Origin: Yponomeuta sedellus
Taxonomy: Eukaryota; Arthropoda; Insecta; Lepidoptera; Yponomeutidae
Direction of reading: 5' to 3'
NCBI GenBank assembly: GCA_934045075.1
Contig: OW203745.1
Span: 16,309,768 to 16,373,767, forward strand
Length of the DNA: 64,000 nucleotides
Shown here piece by piece: positions 9,561 through 20,422 of this stretch. Below the pieces are notes generated by a model. That model was not told where the DNA came from and searched no databases. It worked only from the letters and a program-made list of their open reading frames with translations. Every line of letters starts with the position of its first letter. The first letter of the stretch is position 1. A program made the translations under genes and the position numbers.

Positions 9561-10689
9561 GAATCAGACAAAACTCCCAGAACCAAAGTAGTTGCTAAAC
9601 ACAAATGGGGAGTTCCAGGAACTAAGCACTTTTTAGGTAACTCTCTACGAGGCTTTTAAATATAAGACGTTCAAAAGCACAGACATTCATCTCAAAACAA
9701 TACAGATTCTTAGAGATAAAACTGGTACCTCTCACATTATATCAAAACGTGGGAGACGCGTTCGTAACTCCACAAAGACTGACGTACTTCGTTTTGTTTT
9801 GTTCTAGAATGACGCAATTTTCAAAAGTGTGCCACCACCATTATTATTAATAGTAAAATTCTATTATAAAATATAAAGGCGTACGTAATGCGTGAAGGAA
9901 CAGAATCGTAGCTTTGTCAAAGCACTTCTTCCCTTTTAAGATAGTGTCTGTTCCAGAATCAGCCATTCATAGAAAAAGGGGTATTTTTCAGCTCAAACTG
10001 TTGTATACCAAAAAGAAGGGAAAACAATTCAACTCTAGTCCAATTCTCCTCTTTTCAACTATTATACAAACCTTCCAAAAAGTAGAAGACTTTCCGGCAA
10101 AAACATACACCACAATACTACCAGCGGGGCGCCAATAGGTAAAACGCTAAACTAATAGAACGAGGTTTGATAAATTATAGACTCATCGACAGTATCAAAT
10201 ATTCAAAGATTTAGCCATTTTAGGCGAAAGTAATTATTAAAAGGATTTAAAACACTGATTTAGTTTTATAAAAAGTGATTACAAATGTTTTCAATATAAT
10301 AAAAGATTATAATACTACTTTCAGCCATTTTGCCTGAAATATCAATCACACCGCGTGACGCACGCTTAGGTAATCATTGGTAAACTTTACTCGTGCTTTG
10401 TTGCGAATACTAGTGATTAAGATGTCTGTTTACTTAGGAGTGCCGTCAGATTCGACGCCATGACAATGCGAGCTGTTTTTCTTTAAGCTAATTTTGGAAA
10501 AATGACTTTAACCTTCGGTTTAAACCTTAGGTTATTTATTACTGAAATGTATTTTTATTTAAATAATATGTGACCCTACATTTTGGAAGAGGATTTAAAA
10601 ATGTTTCGTCAATTACTTCCACACAATCACTTGTTCTCTTCCCAAACTTGGGGTACTACATTAATTTATCCTGTTGCCATAGGCAACCT
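9561..10689. other. No gene recognised
   Basis: AT-rich sequence with several simple runs. The open frames at 9914-10138 and 10570-10752 show no domain and are probably chance. Confidence 0.4.
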
Positions 10690-10792
10690 GATAAGGCCAT
10701 CACAGCAGCCGCCAATAGGAATCCTACCCACGACCTCGGTATGTTAATCTAACGCCATACCGCTAGGCCAACAAGGCAGTCATGTTTAAACA
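10690..10792 (-). repeat. tRNA-like SINE head
   Basis: On the minus strand 'ggcctagcggtatggcgtt' and 'gaggtcgtgggtaggattcc' form tRNA-like A- and B-box regions. The same head occurs at 25370-25445 on the plus strand with a better B box (GGGTTCGATTCC). Confidence 0.5.
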
Positions 10793-10978
10793 TGCTTTGG
10801 TCACCTCTGGCAAGAAATGGCGTCGTTTCTATTTCTAATGTGACACGAACGTATTACGATGACTTGTATGTTTATTGTGAGGACGTGAGGAACGATATAA
10901 CGCGATAATAGCAACATGACTGCACGTTTGCTCACATTACACTTAAGTAAGTCGTTTACTTGGATTTGTTATATATAT

Positions 10979-11150
10979 GTACAGGGTGTAACCAAATCCA
11001 CATTTACATCTAAACGTGGAGGATTCTAAATGTTGAAACTCGCGAAAAAATATTTGCTTTCCTTCACACTTTAACGTAGATGGTAATTTTATTTATTTCT
11101 AGTAACTTTATGAATTGTGCCATCAAATAAATAAATTTTCTTTCTTTATG
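10979..11150 (+). repeat. LINE 3'-end fragment with TTTCT tail
   Basis: Ends 'ttgtgccatcaaataaat' and then AAATTTTCTTTCTTT, a poly(A)-like signal followed by a short simple-repeat tail, as in truncated insect LINEs. No coding part remains. Confidence 0.4.
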
Positions 11151-11169
11151 TTAAAGTGGCAGAATCTCG

Positions 11170-11357
11170 AAAACTAACGATTTTTTATAGTATTTTCTAC
11201 GAGCACTAGACATAATAAAAACTGTATTTGCACGGATATTTACTCGTTTAATTTTACATTTTACAATTTTCCGACGTTTCGGCACTTTTGCAGGTTCTGT
11301 GGTCCCTTGTGTAAATTATCAGTTAATGCATATCCGTGCAAATACAGTTTTGATTAA
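11170..11357. repeat. Foldback element P, diverged copy
   Basis: Carries 'ttacaattttccgacg' and 'tttcggcacttttgcagg' between inverted 'aaaactgtatttgcacgg' ends. Related copies are at 18376-18600 and 56992-57797. Confidence 0.6.
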
Positions 11358-11544
11358 TGATTGTTTACTAAGGTCATATTACGTTCATATTCTGGTGAGT
11401 CATCATGAGCTGGTCTATCAGCCTTCGAAAGGACGACGCCTACTTCTGGGACACCTGTATAATGCAGCCGGTATAGGTCCCACTATAAGGCATATCCCGT
11501 CTCTCAGAAAGTATGTGCAAATAAAAGGTAGAGAAGCATGTGTA

Positions 11545-11850
11545 CACCTCAGGCACTCAGGTTACCTCACGATTATACTATTTTTATTTTTAATGCACTA
11601 ACCCGTGCTAAGGAACTTTAAAAACCTATTTAGAGGCTAAAAATTTCACCCATGCCGGGATTCGAACCCGCAACCTCTGGCTATCCGTGCCTCACGATGT
11701 TTTCCTTCACAGTTAGCGAGTAGTATTGCCACTACAACTTCACAAATGTAAGTGACTTAGAAAACGAAGTTATTGGTACATGCCGAGAGTCGAACCCACG
11801 ACCTTCTGATGGTGGACGGCGTCCTACCCTTCCGCTACCATAGGTCATAG
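11545..11850 (-). repeat. SINE B copy interrupted by SINE A
   Basis: On the minus strand the tRNA-like head (11770-11850, with GGTTCGA-type B box) leads through 'tacatttgtgaagttg' to 'catcgtgagg'. It is broken by the SINE A insertion at 11574-11689 and resumes with 'gtaacctgagtgcctgagg'. Confidence 0.65.
11574..11689 (-). mobile_element. SINE A, 5'-truncated, inside SINE B
   Basis: Tail 2, tail 1 and the 3' part of the tRNA-like domain are present. The 9-bp CCTCACGAT at 11565-11573 and 11690-11698 brackets it exactly, so SINE A is the younger of the two. Confidence 0.8.
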
Positions 11851-12175
11851 AAAGTTTATGAATCAAACAGCGAATATTTTATCCCGATTTTCAAGTTCCC
11901 CCATAGCCCCCAATAACTCATTGGTATTGACTAGTAGAAGTCCACCGGTCTTTTCATATGGGAATTTTGTTACAGCCTGTATACTCGACTATTACGTTGT
12001 CTTACATTCTTTTGAGACATTTCTCGCGAGGAAAGTTGTCGAGTAAAGCCTCGAGCATAGTCTGAAAAAACTGAATGTTATGTTGAGTAACCTTTAGTTT
12101 AGGTCACTTTAAATTAGGTTTCGCAGGCGTTAGCTCCTCCAACTTCGCCAAAAAAGTACAATTTAATCATCACAA

Positions 12176-12181
12176 TTTATT
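12176..12181 (-). terminator. Likely poly(A) signal of tektin 1
   Basis: AATAAA on the minus strand, about 155 bp beyond the tektin 1 stop codon, is the first canonical signal downstream. Confidence 0.55.
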
Positions 12182-12334
12182 GACCAAAACTCGCACAGAA
12201 TAAATGCTTAAAACACTTAAAATTCACACAATACTTTCAGTGTAGTTTTGCAACTTTCTAGATTTAAGAAAAGCCATACTATGTTTTTCTTGGTAAGAAT
12301 CTCGGCAGTTCTTGATCTTAATAAGGCTTGTCAT

Positions 12335-13831
12335 TCAACAATTGAAATCTTCGGCGGCGGGTATGAAGGACCGGACCCTCGCCAGGCGATCTGCATCTAT
12401 GTTCAAAGACTTCCTCTTACAAGCGATCTGTTTCTCTAACTGGCCTCTGTACTGCATCAACATCGCTCTGGTTGTGGCCGTGTCCCTTAGTTGGTTCTTG
12501 ATCAGCTCCACTGACTCATTAACAAGTTTAGTCTCATTCATGAGCCCAAACATGGTCCCGTCCCGACAGTTTTCGACGTTCGGTCTATCGTAGTTCTTGG
12601 CGAATAACCTCGTCTGTGCCAGCTTGGATTTCTGCTTCGCCTCTTGCAGGGAATTCGCCAGAAAGTCGTAGTATATCTCCACGTCCGCAATCTGCTGTAG
12701 CGTTTTCTTAAGTTGGTCTTCTAGCGCATTGCACATCTTTTGAGTCGCGTCTACGGATTCCTTCAAAGCAGCGTTGGTACGGTCGCAGGACATTTTTAAG
12801 TCCTGTCCCCCCTTAATTATTGCCGTCATGAGGTCGGATCTAAGGTCCTCGGAAGCCTTTCTTACTTCTTCGCAGTTCTTGATGCTTTCGTTGCAGAAAT
12901 GTTCCCAGTATACCATGGAACAGGAGTTCTCTGGCCAACGGTTGATTCCTTCGTGGTATGAGAGGATGGAAGAGTCAGCGTTCAAGGCCGTGTTCTTATT
13001 TTCGATCTCTAGTGCAATTTTTTTGTCACTCCAGTCCTGTTCTATAGCACTTTTTGCCGCCTTGTTGTTGATTAGCTGCTCTTCGACTTTGTTTAAAGTG
13101 TCGTTGAATATCTTTCGTATTTCTCCGACGATGCCAAGTTCCTTAATCAGCTCTTGTTCCGCGTCGTCCCTGACTAGATCCGGTTCGTATCTTTGAGTTC
13201 TTAACTCTATGCACTCTTTGGATATGGCTTCAGGCATCATCAGGATTCTGCTGGCGCCCTTGAGTTTTACTCTGTTCTCGTCTAGCAAAGCGATTTCTTT
13301 AGCTATAGCTTCCACAGTTCTCTCGACCTTCTCCTTCCAATGAGCCAACTGTTTAGTTCTTTCCTTAATTTTCTTATTGCTCTCTTCTTTTGCGTCGTCT
13401 ACCTTTTTCAGACTGGCCATGACGATATCCTTGTCATTAGGATCGAGACCCTTAGACGTCGGCGTCAAGATCATTTGGTTATTATGCCTCCATTCCCCCG
13501 TGGAGTATTTGGTTATCGAATACTTATCCACTATGGGTCGTAAGCCGGTCGTGCCAGCTGATGGTGTCCAGTCCAGGTGACCGGCTGCCCAGGGGCCTAT
13601 AGGACCCATGAAGAGTGTGTCTCCACTGGTGGTGCATGTGGGTTGGGGTAGGTACACAGGGGGGGAATCTTTGGGGTATTTTTTGGGTTCATAAGGTGTG
13701 ATGCAGCCAGGTTCGTATGGCTTGGTGTGGAGGTCCTCAATGGGGTCGTTTTGACCTTTCCTGGTGGCAGGTTTCTTCGGCACTTGGTCGCCGCCTGGGC
13801 AGATGTGAGGACACGTCTTGAGGGGATCCAT
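12335..13831 (-). CDS. Tektin, intronless copy 1 (498 aa)
   Basis: Tektins are coiled-coil filament proteins inside doublet microtubules of cilia and sperm flagella. The hallmark nonapeptide is at residues 416-424 as RPNVENCRD, one change from the canonical RPNVELCRD. The conserved N-terminal block YSITKYSTGEW (104-114) precedes alternating heptad-rich helices (about 135-490), including LKGASRILMMPEAISKEC (190-207). The first ~100 residues are proline-rich and not conserved with copy 2. The length fits tektin-3/5-type and insect tektin A proteins. The first ATG (13829-13831) opens the frame; there are no introns or breaks. Copy 2 lies about 9.3 kb away on the same strand. Likely testis-specific, as in other insects; this is inference. 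Family assignment is secure, the subtype is not. Confidence 0.95.
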   Translation of the reverse strand: MDPLKTCPHICPGGDQVPKKPATRKGQNDPIEDLHTKPYEPGCITPYEPKKYPKDSPPVYLPQPTCTTSGDTLFMGPIGPWAAGHLDWTPSAGTTGLRPIVDKYSITKYSTGEWRHNNQMILTPTSKGLDPNDKDIVMASLKKVDDAKEESNKKIKERTKQLAHWKEKVERTVEAIAKEIALLDENRVKLKGASRILMMPEAISKECIELRTQRYEPDLVRDDAEQELIKELGIVGEIRKIFNDTLNKVEEQLINNKAAKSAIEQDWSDKKIALEIENKNTALNADSSILSYHEGINRWPENSCSMVYWEHFCNESIKNCEEVRKASEDLRSDLMTAIIKGGQDLKMSCDRTNAALKESVDATQKMCNALEDQLKKTLQQIADVEIYYDFLANSLQEAKQKSKLAQTRLFAKNYDRPNVENCRDGTMFGLMNETKLVNESVELIKNQLRDTATTRAMLMQYRGQLEKQIACKRKSLNIDADRLARVRSFIPAAEDFNC

Positions 13832-14396
13832 TGCCGATGTGATTTGACAGTAATTTAGATCTGAAGCGATACGGAGAATTAGAAATTGGAATATTTAGGA
13901 AAGGTTACATGGGTGAGTTATTAGTGTAAAACGATAAAAAATACAAAAAATATAAATTACTACACAATTAGATCTAATGTCATTGCAAAGTTTGTGTGGT
14001 GGTGTCTGTCAAGTTTTTTTTTATAACCATTCAGTAAAAAGTATTAAGCCTATTAACCTACATAGTGCCTACATACCAGTTTATAGTAACGGATCTTTCT
14101 TTTACATCCGTGTTTATAGTATGTAAACCTCACGCCCACGGATGTAATACATTCTTGCTCACGCCTGTATCGGGGTCTGCAATAGTATATTTATGTAGTC
14201 TGTGCTTGACCTTATAGTTTGTCTAAAATATCAAGAAACCGGAAGTGAAACTTTATTAGTGGTATGATCGAAAATTAAGTCCACTTACTACCTTTGATTA
14301 AGCACAATACATCTTTGTAATGATATGTCTGTAGTTTTTATTTTTATAATGCTTGTAAGTGCAAGAAATTAACTAACACAGACAAAAAGTCTGAGC
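13832..14396. other. Tektin 1 upstream region
   Basis: On the minus strand this is the 5' flank of tektin 1. No TATA box at a typical distance was clear. The rest is AT-rich, with no exon or repeat that I could place. Confidence 0.4.
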
Positions 14397-14408
14397 AAAA
14401 CCTTAATT

Positions 14409-14799
14409 ATACTATTTTTATTTTTAATGCACTAACCCGTGCTAAGGACAAATTTAAAAACCTATTTAGAGGCTAAAAATTTCACCCATGCCGGGATTCG
14501 AACCCGCAACCTCTGGCTATCCGTGCCAGCGCTCTACCAATGTACCAGGTACAGTGATATCGTTCCGATGTAAAACCTAACTGCAAAGTAGGTAGTCGGG
14601 GCTGTACGTGATGCACTTTGCTTAAGCCAGATGTCGCTGCCTGTACGTAATACAGAGAATAGTGTAAAGAGGTTCGAAATTTCACTGATGCCAGTGAGTC
14701 GCCCATTGGCTCAATTGGTAGAGCGCTGGCACGGATAGCCAGAGGTTGCGGGTTCGAATCCCGGCATGGGTGAAAGTTTTAGCCTCTAAATAGGTTTTT
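14409..14799 (-). mobile_element. SINE A composite with inverted 5' part, 12-bp duplication
   Basis: Minus-strand tail 2, tail 1 and partial tRNA-like domain (14409-14540) meet a plus-strand leader, full tRNA-like domain and tail 1 (about 14546-14799). AAAACCTTAATT at 14397-14408 and 14800-14811 flanks the whole. The sense copy of the tRNA-like domain is complete, with a D-arm GCTCAATTGGTAGAGC and T-arm GGTTCGAATCCC. Confidence 0.87.
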
Positions 14800-14811
14800 A
14801 AAACCTTAATT

Positions 14812-15240
14812 TCTACACTTTTTGAACAAAGTATAAGTCGTTATTTGAGTAAAAATGTTAGAACATGCGAGCGAGACGCATGCCAGACATAACAGCAGCC
14901 TTAAGCAGAAAGTCAACTTAATTGCTTCCTTCCACCTCGCAAAGAAAATGAAGACAAACAATTCGTTTATTCCGACAGTTAATTAATTCCAAAGACGAGT
15001 GACACAAAAACCTCGTACAGGCATATTTTAATAAGAGCTTTTCCCAAGACTTACGTCGTGGATTGGACGTAGTAACAGAAGATCGAACAGCCTTGCTTGC
15101 TTACCTTTGCAAGGCCTCATTTATACTGCAAAGGTGTTTGACTGGGATATCAACAGACGATGTGCTTTCTTCTTCTTCTTAACCTCCTGACTCCCGACGT
15201 TGAAAATAACAATTGTTATTTCCAAGGTCGTGACAGGACA
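14812..15240. other. No gene recognised
   Basis: AT-rich sequence without a coding frame. The part after about 15170 begins to resemble the flank of the 5S-like SINE that follows. Confidence 0.35.
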
Positions 15241-15269
15241 TACTTGCTCGAGACGTGAGGAATAGCTCG

Positions 15270-15600
15270 TAGCCCCGGCTGCCTGAGTGATCGTAAACGA
15301 TCACGAATGTCAAGCAACATAATGTCTATGGTGACTAACTTTAGTGGCATTTTTCAGTGCGGTTCTGTGCTTCGCAAGGCACTTTAAGCAGTTGGTGCCG
15401 GCTGCCGTCGATAGATGGCAGTCGTTAAGCCAAGTCAGAGGCCTTAGGGCGGCTTAAAAACTTCTGAGAGTAAGACCAGCCACTAGTCTTGCAAGCCTCC
15501 ACCAATCCGGACTTGGACCCATGGAGGAGTATGGCCTATACCTTCGTCATGGAAGAGACCCGTGTCCCTCACTGGGGACGTAATGGGTTGATGATGTGAT
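15270..15600 (+). mobile_element. Diverged 5S-like SINE
   Basis: The head is strongly diverged, but 'gtgcttcgcaaggcac', 'gttggtgccggctg', 'ccaccaatccggacttgg' and 'gaagagacccgtgtc' follow the order of the clear copies at 38812, 52508 and 51622. It ends near 'gggttgatgatg'. Confidence 0.6.
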
Positions 15601-15855
15601 GATGAAGAGGATATACTTTACGGGATCCTAAAGTTTACTGTCGCCAAGAACCATATAGCTGCAGGATGAGCGGGTCAGTTGAGTTGGGGAGGTTCCGTGG
15701 ATGCGGACGGCAAGGGACCGTGAGAGATGGCATTCAAGACAATTTCAGTGGCTCAATAGAGGGCATGATAATTAACAAAAAGATATATATAATGATTTTT
15801 TTGCTTATTTATTATTACAAGTAATTGTAATGCTTCAACAAGGAGTTTCAACGAC

Positions 15856-15896
15856 GTCGACAATTTCAACAAGGAGTTTTTGTTGAAATTGTCGAC
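15856..15896. repeat. Perfect 17-bp hairpin
   Basis: GTCGACAATTTCAACAA and its exact complement flank a 7-nt loop GGAGTTT. 'aaggagttt' also recurs on both sides, so a small local duplication may be involved. Confidence 0.8.
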
Positions 15897-15929
15897 CAAT
15901 CAAATCACACTCAAATCAAAAATTTATTT

Positions 15930-16930
15930 GCTCAAGGAGTTTGTATGTCGAGTATTTTTCGCATATCAGTTCGGTTAGCATGGACGTTTTGACTCTCTCT
16001 CGATGTCGAGTGAGAGACTTGCCAAGTCTAAAGTCTCAACATGGCAACCGAGACTCGAGATCGCTCGAGATAGCCCGAAGCGAAGAGTGCGGTCTTGTCT
16101 ATCAAAAAGTTATTATTGCCATATTAAATAAGAGTGTTGTTTTTTTGCCTGGCAGCACTGTAAATATTATTACCTGTTTTTACCGATAGGCGAACATCAC
16201 TAGAAAGTTAAGAACCGCGTTTCGTTCCGACGCAAGCATCTAATCGGAACCATTAATTTTTTTACTGTGCGCGCGATACAATAATAGGAACAAAACGCGT
16301 TCACGTCATTTTCGTTACAGCGCGAAATTCTAATGTTTACTTTCGTGAAAAAACATGTTAAGGGTGCCATAGAAAAGAATTGAAGAGCATATGATTGCGC
16401 CACCCTCTAGGCATGATGACTATTGATGACCCAAGTCTTATTTATTCAAGTCAACAATCCATTATCAACACAAAATATATCTATTACAGTAAGAACACAA
16501 AAAGAAAATTTAAAGAATTTGTAATTTTTCTGTCAAATATATGCTCTCGAGGCCTTGTCTTCACCTCCGTGGGTACCAGACATGTGTCGGTCGCATATGT
16601 CAAAATTTGTGTCTATCTCGACCGAAATTATCTCGGCAGCGTCACCATGCTACTGCTTGTAGACATGTCTCGGTCTTCTCCATCTCGATCGCGATGGCCA
16701 TGCTAAAGTCGAGACATCTCGGGCACATCTCGAACTCGATAGAGAAACTGACATTTTTGCATAGAAAAGGGCGTTTCTCGAGCGGACCATGCTAAGCGTA
16801 CAGGTTTGTATCGACAATTTTTTTGCGCGGACAGCATTGTGATAGAGATCGCGTATATTGGTGTGTTTTGAATTCAAACAACAAAAGAAGTGATCGAAAG
16901 TTATTTACATTCTCTGTTTCTAGGAAAAAA
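15930..16930. other. Unclassified region with TCTCGA-rich sequence
   Basis: Contains repeated 'tctcgagat'/'gatcgcgat'-type words around 16000-16080 and 16660-16760, and 'ttagcatgg' or its complement at several points, suggesting a degraded transposable element. Open frames on both strands (for example 16395-16706) overlap each other and lack domains. Confidence 0.35.
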
Positions 16931-16943
16931 ATATGTTCTTTTT

Positions 16944-17068
16944 CAAAAACCTATTTAGAGGCTCAAAATTCCACCCATGCCGGGACTCGAACCCGCGACC
17001 TCTGGCTAACCTTGCCAGTTTTTGAAATTGGTCTTAGCACGGGTTAGTGCATTAAAACGAATATAATT
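16944..17068 (+). mobile_element. SINE A with inverted 5' part, 12-bp duplication
   Basis: 16944-17018 is the reverse complement of the tRNA-like 3' half plus tail 1; 17019-17068 is tail 2 in sense. TATGTTCTTTTT at 16932-16943 and 17069-17080 flanks it. The inversion breakpoint falls exactly between tail 1 and tail 2, making this the simplest twin-priming product in the window. Confidence 0.85.
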
Positions 17069-17080
17069 ATGTTCTTTTTA

Positions 17081-17350
17081 TTTATAAATGTAGAAAAAAG
17101 TAATCCTTGCATCTAAATGACTTTGCTTTTTCCTTCTATTTATATCTTCATCTGAGCTGCTGTAGATTTATGTTGCATTTCCAGCATTCTGTCGTTAAAT
17201 AAATCTTATTTATCTATTATATCTGACAGGACTTCTGTACGACGCCTCATGGCGGTCGACAAAACCTTGCAATTGGCAACAGCGGTCTATCGTGGGACCA
17301 TCGCTTCCATTGTTCTCTTCTTCACATCGTCTGCTCTAACGATCTTCACG
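17081..17350. other. No gene recognised
   Basis: AT-rich at left, GC-richer from 17230. No frame or domain seen. Confidence 0.35.
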
Positions 17351-17950
17351 TCAACTATGTACCGGGAATCCGAGGGTTGCTGTAATTGATCCTAACACTG
17401 CTTTTAGTTTTGGCAGCTGTCTCGCTCGCACCTTCTATGATTTTAAATAATTGTAAAACACTTTGCACAAAATTTGGTCCACGGCGGCAGTAGAAATAAT
17501 AGTGAGCCCTTTTCAGAGTGACTTTGAAAATATAGAACCTCCCTTGGTCAATAAGAGGCGCTGTCGCAAAACCCTATCTGAATGAAGGACGGTCAGCCGT
17601 CCAGAAACTAAAGAAACCTGTCTGCATAGCGATAATGGGGATTAGCGATAAGTCAGGTCAACTATGTACCGGGAATCCGAGGGTTGCTTAGGACCATGTA
17701 ACGGAAATCCGAGGGATGCTTATGACTGCCATTACTTCTAGCATCCGTCTTGCTCGCACTTTCTGTCATTTTATATCATTGTAAAAGGACGAGTATACTT
17801 TTGAGTAAAAAGATTATAATACGCTCTTTTCGCAATGACTTTTAAAAAAATTGCACCTCCTCTAATCGATAGACGGCGCTCTCCCTATTTGAATCAAGGA
17901 AGGCCAGCCGACCAGAATTGGCATAGCGGATAGTATGCAGCTTGGTTCCT
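17351..17950 (+). repeat. Diverged tandem duplication, period 307 bp
   Basis: Two units (from 17351 and from 17658) each start TCAACTATGTACCGGGAATC. They share in order 'tctcgctcgcac', 'gattttaaataattgtaaa', a 'cttttc.*gtgactttgaaaa' block, and an 'aggcgctgtcgc'-like motif. Divergence is high, so the duplication is old. Confidence 0.7.
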
Positions 17951-18179
17951 CCGGTTTCTGGTCATGCATATAAAATCTACATTCTACCCTATGGTACGGT
18001 ATCAATTAATCTGAGGGTAAGGTTTACGGCTGCTTGCCGTTCCCAGCCGGGGTTGCGTATTGCGTCATCTAATTAATTTTGGTGAACCTGAATCTTTTTT
18101 TGACAGCAGCTGACCAGAAAAGTTTCATTATGGACAGATCAGACATGACAGTTCATCACGATGTTCATGGTGTTCGTGT

Positions 18180-18255
18180 CAGGATCGTGGTAAGTCTCAA
18201 ACCCTGGTCTCAACAACCCCTTCAGGATATAGGCGTGAGGTTATTCAGACATATC
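18180..18255 (+). repeat. LINE 3'-end fragment
   Basis: 'aaaccctggtctc' to 'ataggcgtgaggttatt' is the plus-strand version of the family described at 2525-2605. Confidence 0.5.
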
Positions 18256-18375
18256 GTATTAAGATTTTCCAACACATATTCTTATTTATGAAAAAACACT
18301 ATTTGTTAAAACTCTCCTTAGGGTCAGTTTAAGTATTCTATTGTAGAGTTCTTATTTTAAACAGCCTCTGAGAAA

Positions 18376-18600
18376 TTATTAAAACTGTTTTTATACGGAT
18401 TTATGCTAGTTTATTACATTTTTACAATTTTCCAACGTTTCGGCACTTTTTCAGGTGTCGTGGTCCCGGAAGACTCCGGGACCACGGGAACTGAAAAAAC
18501 CTGAAAAAAAAACCTAATAAACGAGCATAAATCCGTATAAAAACAGTTTTAATTATGTCTACTGCTCGTGTTAACCTTAGAAAATACTATAGCCTCTGAG
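18376..18600. mobile_element. Foldback element P
   Basis: Left arm 'ctgtttttatacggattta' and right arm 'taaatccgtataaaaacag' are inverted. Between them are 'caattttccaacg', 'tcggcactttttcagg' and an inner palindrome GTCCCGGAAGACTCCGGGAC. A larger relative is at 56992-57797. Confidence 0.75.
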
Positions 18601-19042
18601 AAGTGTTTTAGAGGATACAATTAGTTTTTGATGCAATAACATGGCGAAATTAATACATTCATGAAGCTTATTCAGCAATTTTTCTTTATCAAATGATATC
18701 AAATATATATAAAACTAGTTGACCCAGCGAACTTCGTAATGAAATGAAATGAAAAGGTTTTATTCAAAGTAGCACAGAAACTGCGGCTTAATGAACGTTA
18801 CAATTCAAACTAGGTGTCCATTTCAAAATCTAGATCATTTAGGAGAAAAAATGGACAAAAAAACTCCTAACTAAGTGTCGCCGCACACGGGCCACACGCG
18901 ACAGCCACAAACGCCGCCACGAGAAGCTAGAAGCGGCTACAAAGGTAGCTGAAGCGCGCGACAGCCACTTGTGGCCGGTGGTCGACACTTGCGGTCGGTG
19001 GCTGCTACTTTTTTTAACCCTTGCGTGGCGTGCAGTATCATA

Positions 19043-19331
19043 ATGGACTCTGACGAAGAAAGTTTAATTGCGCTACTTTTGATAAAAAGACGTCGTCGTA
19101 GAAGACGAAACCGTAGTTATTGGATACATCCAGTTTTAACGAATGTACACAAATGCAACGAACATTTCGATAATCTTCTAAACCATTCTAAAAAGTTTTT
19201 CAAACATTTTCGTTTAAGTATAGGTACGTTTTGGGAACTACATGCTCTATTATATGCTGGATTAAAGCACCACGATACCAACATGCGGAAAAGCATCGCA
19301 CCTGCGGAAAGACTAGCTATCACATTAAGGT
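19043..19331 (+). pseudogene. Harbinger transposase exon 1, left arm
   Basis: The frame starts MDSDEESLIALLLIK, followed by the basic run KRRRRRRRNRSYWIHP and ends KSIAPAERLAITLR at a consensus splice donor AG/GTAAGT. These N-terminal features are typical of HARBI1-like transposases. I chose the ATG at 19043 over an upstream one at 18971 because family members start with an acidic MDSDE motif. The remaining exons, with the DDE nuclease, are absent, so it cannot make a complete enzyme. Confidence 0.82.
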
Positions 19332-20230
19332 AAGTTTCACAACAATTTCAATAAACAATTCGCAGGTTTCTTCCCAGGCCTTCACTTTTTCTCCTCTATT
19401 ACTATAACTATCACTTTTTGAATCCCAAATCTCAGGACGGGATTGTATCCCTGATATAAATAATTCTATATCTATATTTATCTACCTATATGAACCACGA
19501 CTACCGTGCGTTACCGTCGACTTTACAGCACAGGTTAACTGAGGCAAAGGAGAGAGGGGCGCGGAATCGCGCGAGTGGCGTGAGGCGGCTTTTTGTGTCG
19601 ACGTTTAGTGGCCGGTGCGAGCCACAAGAAGCAAGCTGCGACGATTTGTAGCGTGTGGCCGCCACCGGCGCCAACCGTGTTGTTGACCCTTAGGGTCACC
19701 GCACACGGGCCACCGGCCACAACCACAAAACGCCGCCACTGGCATATTTCCTGTAATTTTCATACATTTTATATGGACTCGCCGCACACGGTTGGCGCCG
19801 GTGGCGGCCACACGCTACAAATCGTCGCAGCTTGCTTCTTGTGGCTCGCACCGGCCACTAAACGTCGACACAAAAAGCCGCCACACGCCACTCGCGCGAT
19901 TCCGCGCCCCTCTCTCCTTTGCCTCAGTTAACCTGTGCTGTAAAGTCGACGGTAACGCACGGTCGTCTATGGTTCATATAGGTAGATAAAGATGGATATA
20001 GAATTTTATATCAGGGATACAATCCCTTCCTGAGATTTGGGATTCAAAAAGTGATAGTTATAGTAATAGAGGAGAAAAAGTGAAGGCCTGGGAAGAAATC
20101 TGCGAATTGTTTATTGAAATTGTTGTGAAACTTACCTTAATGTGATAGCTAGTCTTTCCGCAGGTGCGATGCTTTTCGGTATGTTGGTGTCGTGGTGCTT
20201 TAATCCAGCATATAATAGAGCATGTAGTTC

Positions 20231-20422
20231 CTAAAACGTACCTATACTTAAACGAAAATGTGTGAAAAACTTTTTAGAATGGTTTAGAAGATTATCGAAA
20301 TGTTCGATGCATTTGTGTACATTCGTTAAAACTGGATGTATCCAATAACTACGGTTTCGTCTTCTACGACGACGTCTTTTTATCAAAAGTAGCGCAATTA
20401 AACCTTCTTCGTCAGAGTCCAT
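20231..20422 (-). pseudogene. Harbinger transposase exon 1, right arm, with stop
   Basis: This mirrors the left-arm copy: MDSDEEGLIALLLIK and the same basic run. At codon 64 a tryptophan codon of the left copy has become TAG (20231-20233), ending the frame early. The sequence beyond it continues to match the left arm up to the splice donor, so this is a point mutation and not a truncation. Confidence 0.82.

Noticed and set aside
12774..13196. Plus-strand frames within tektin 1 (and 23314-24441 within tektin 2)
   Set aside because: Antisense shadows of the tektin reading frames; no domain of their own.
18971..19042. Upstream start of the Harbinger transposase (MAGGRHLRS...)
   Set aside because: Family members begin with an acidic MDSDE-type motif, found at 19043; the extra residues lie in the terminal-repeat region.
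19593..19931. 112-aa frame in the Harbinger palindrome
   Set aside because: Arises from the inverted GC-rich arms and has a mirror frame on the other strand; no domain.
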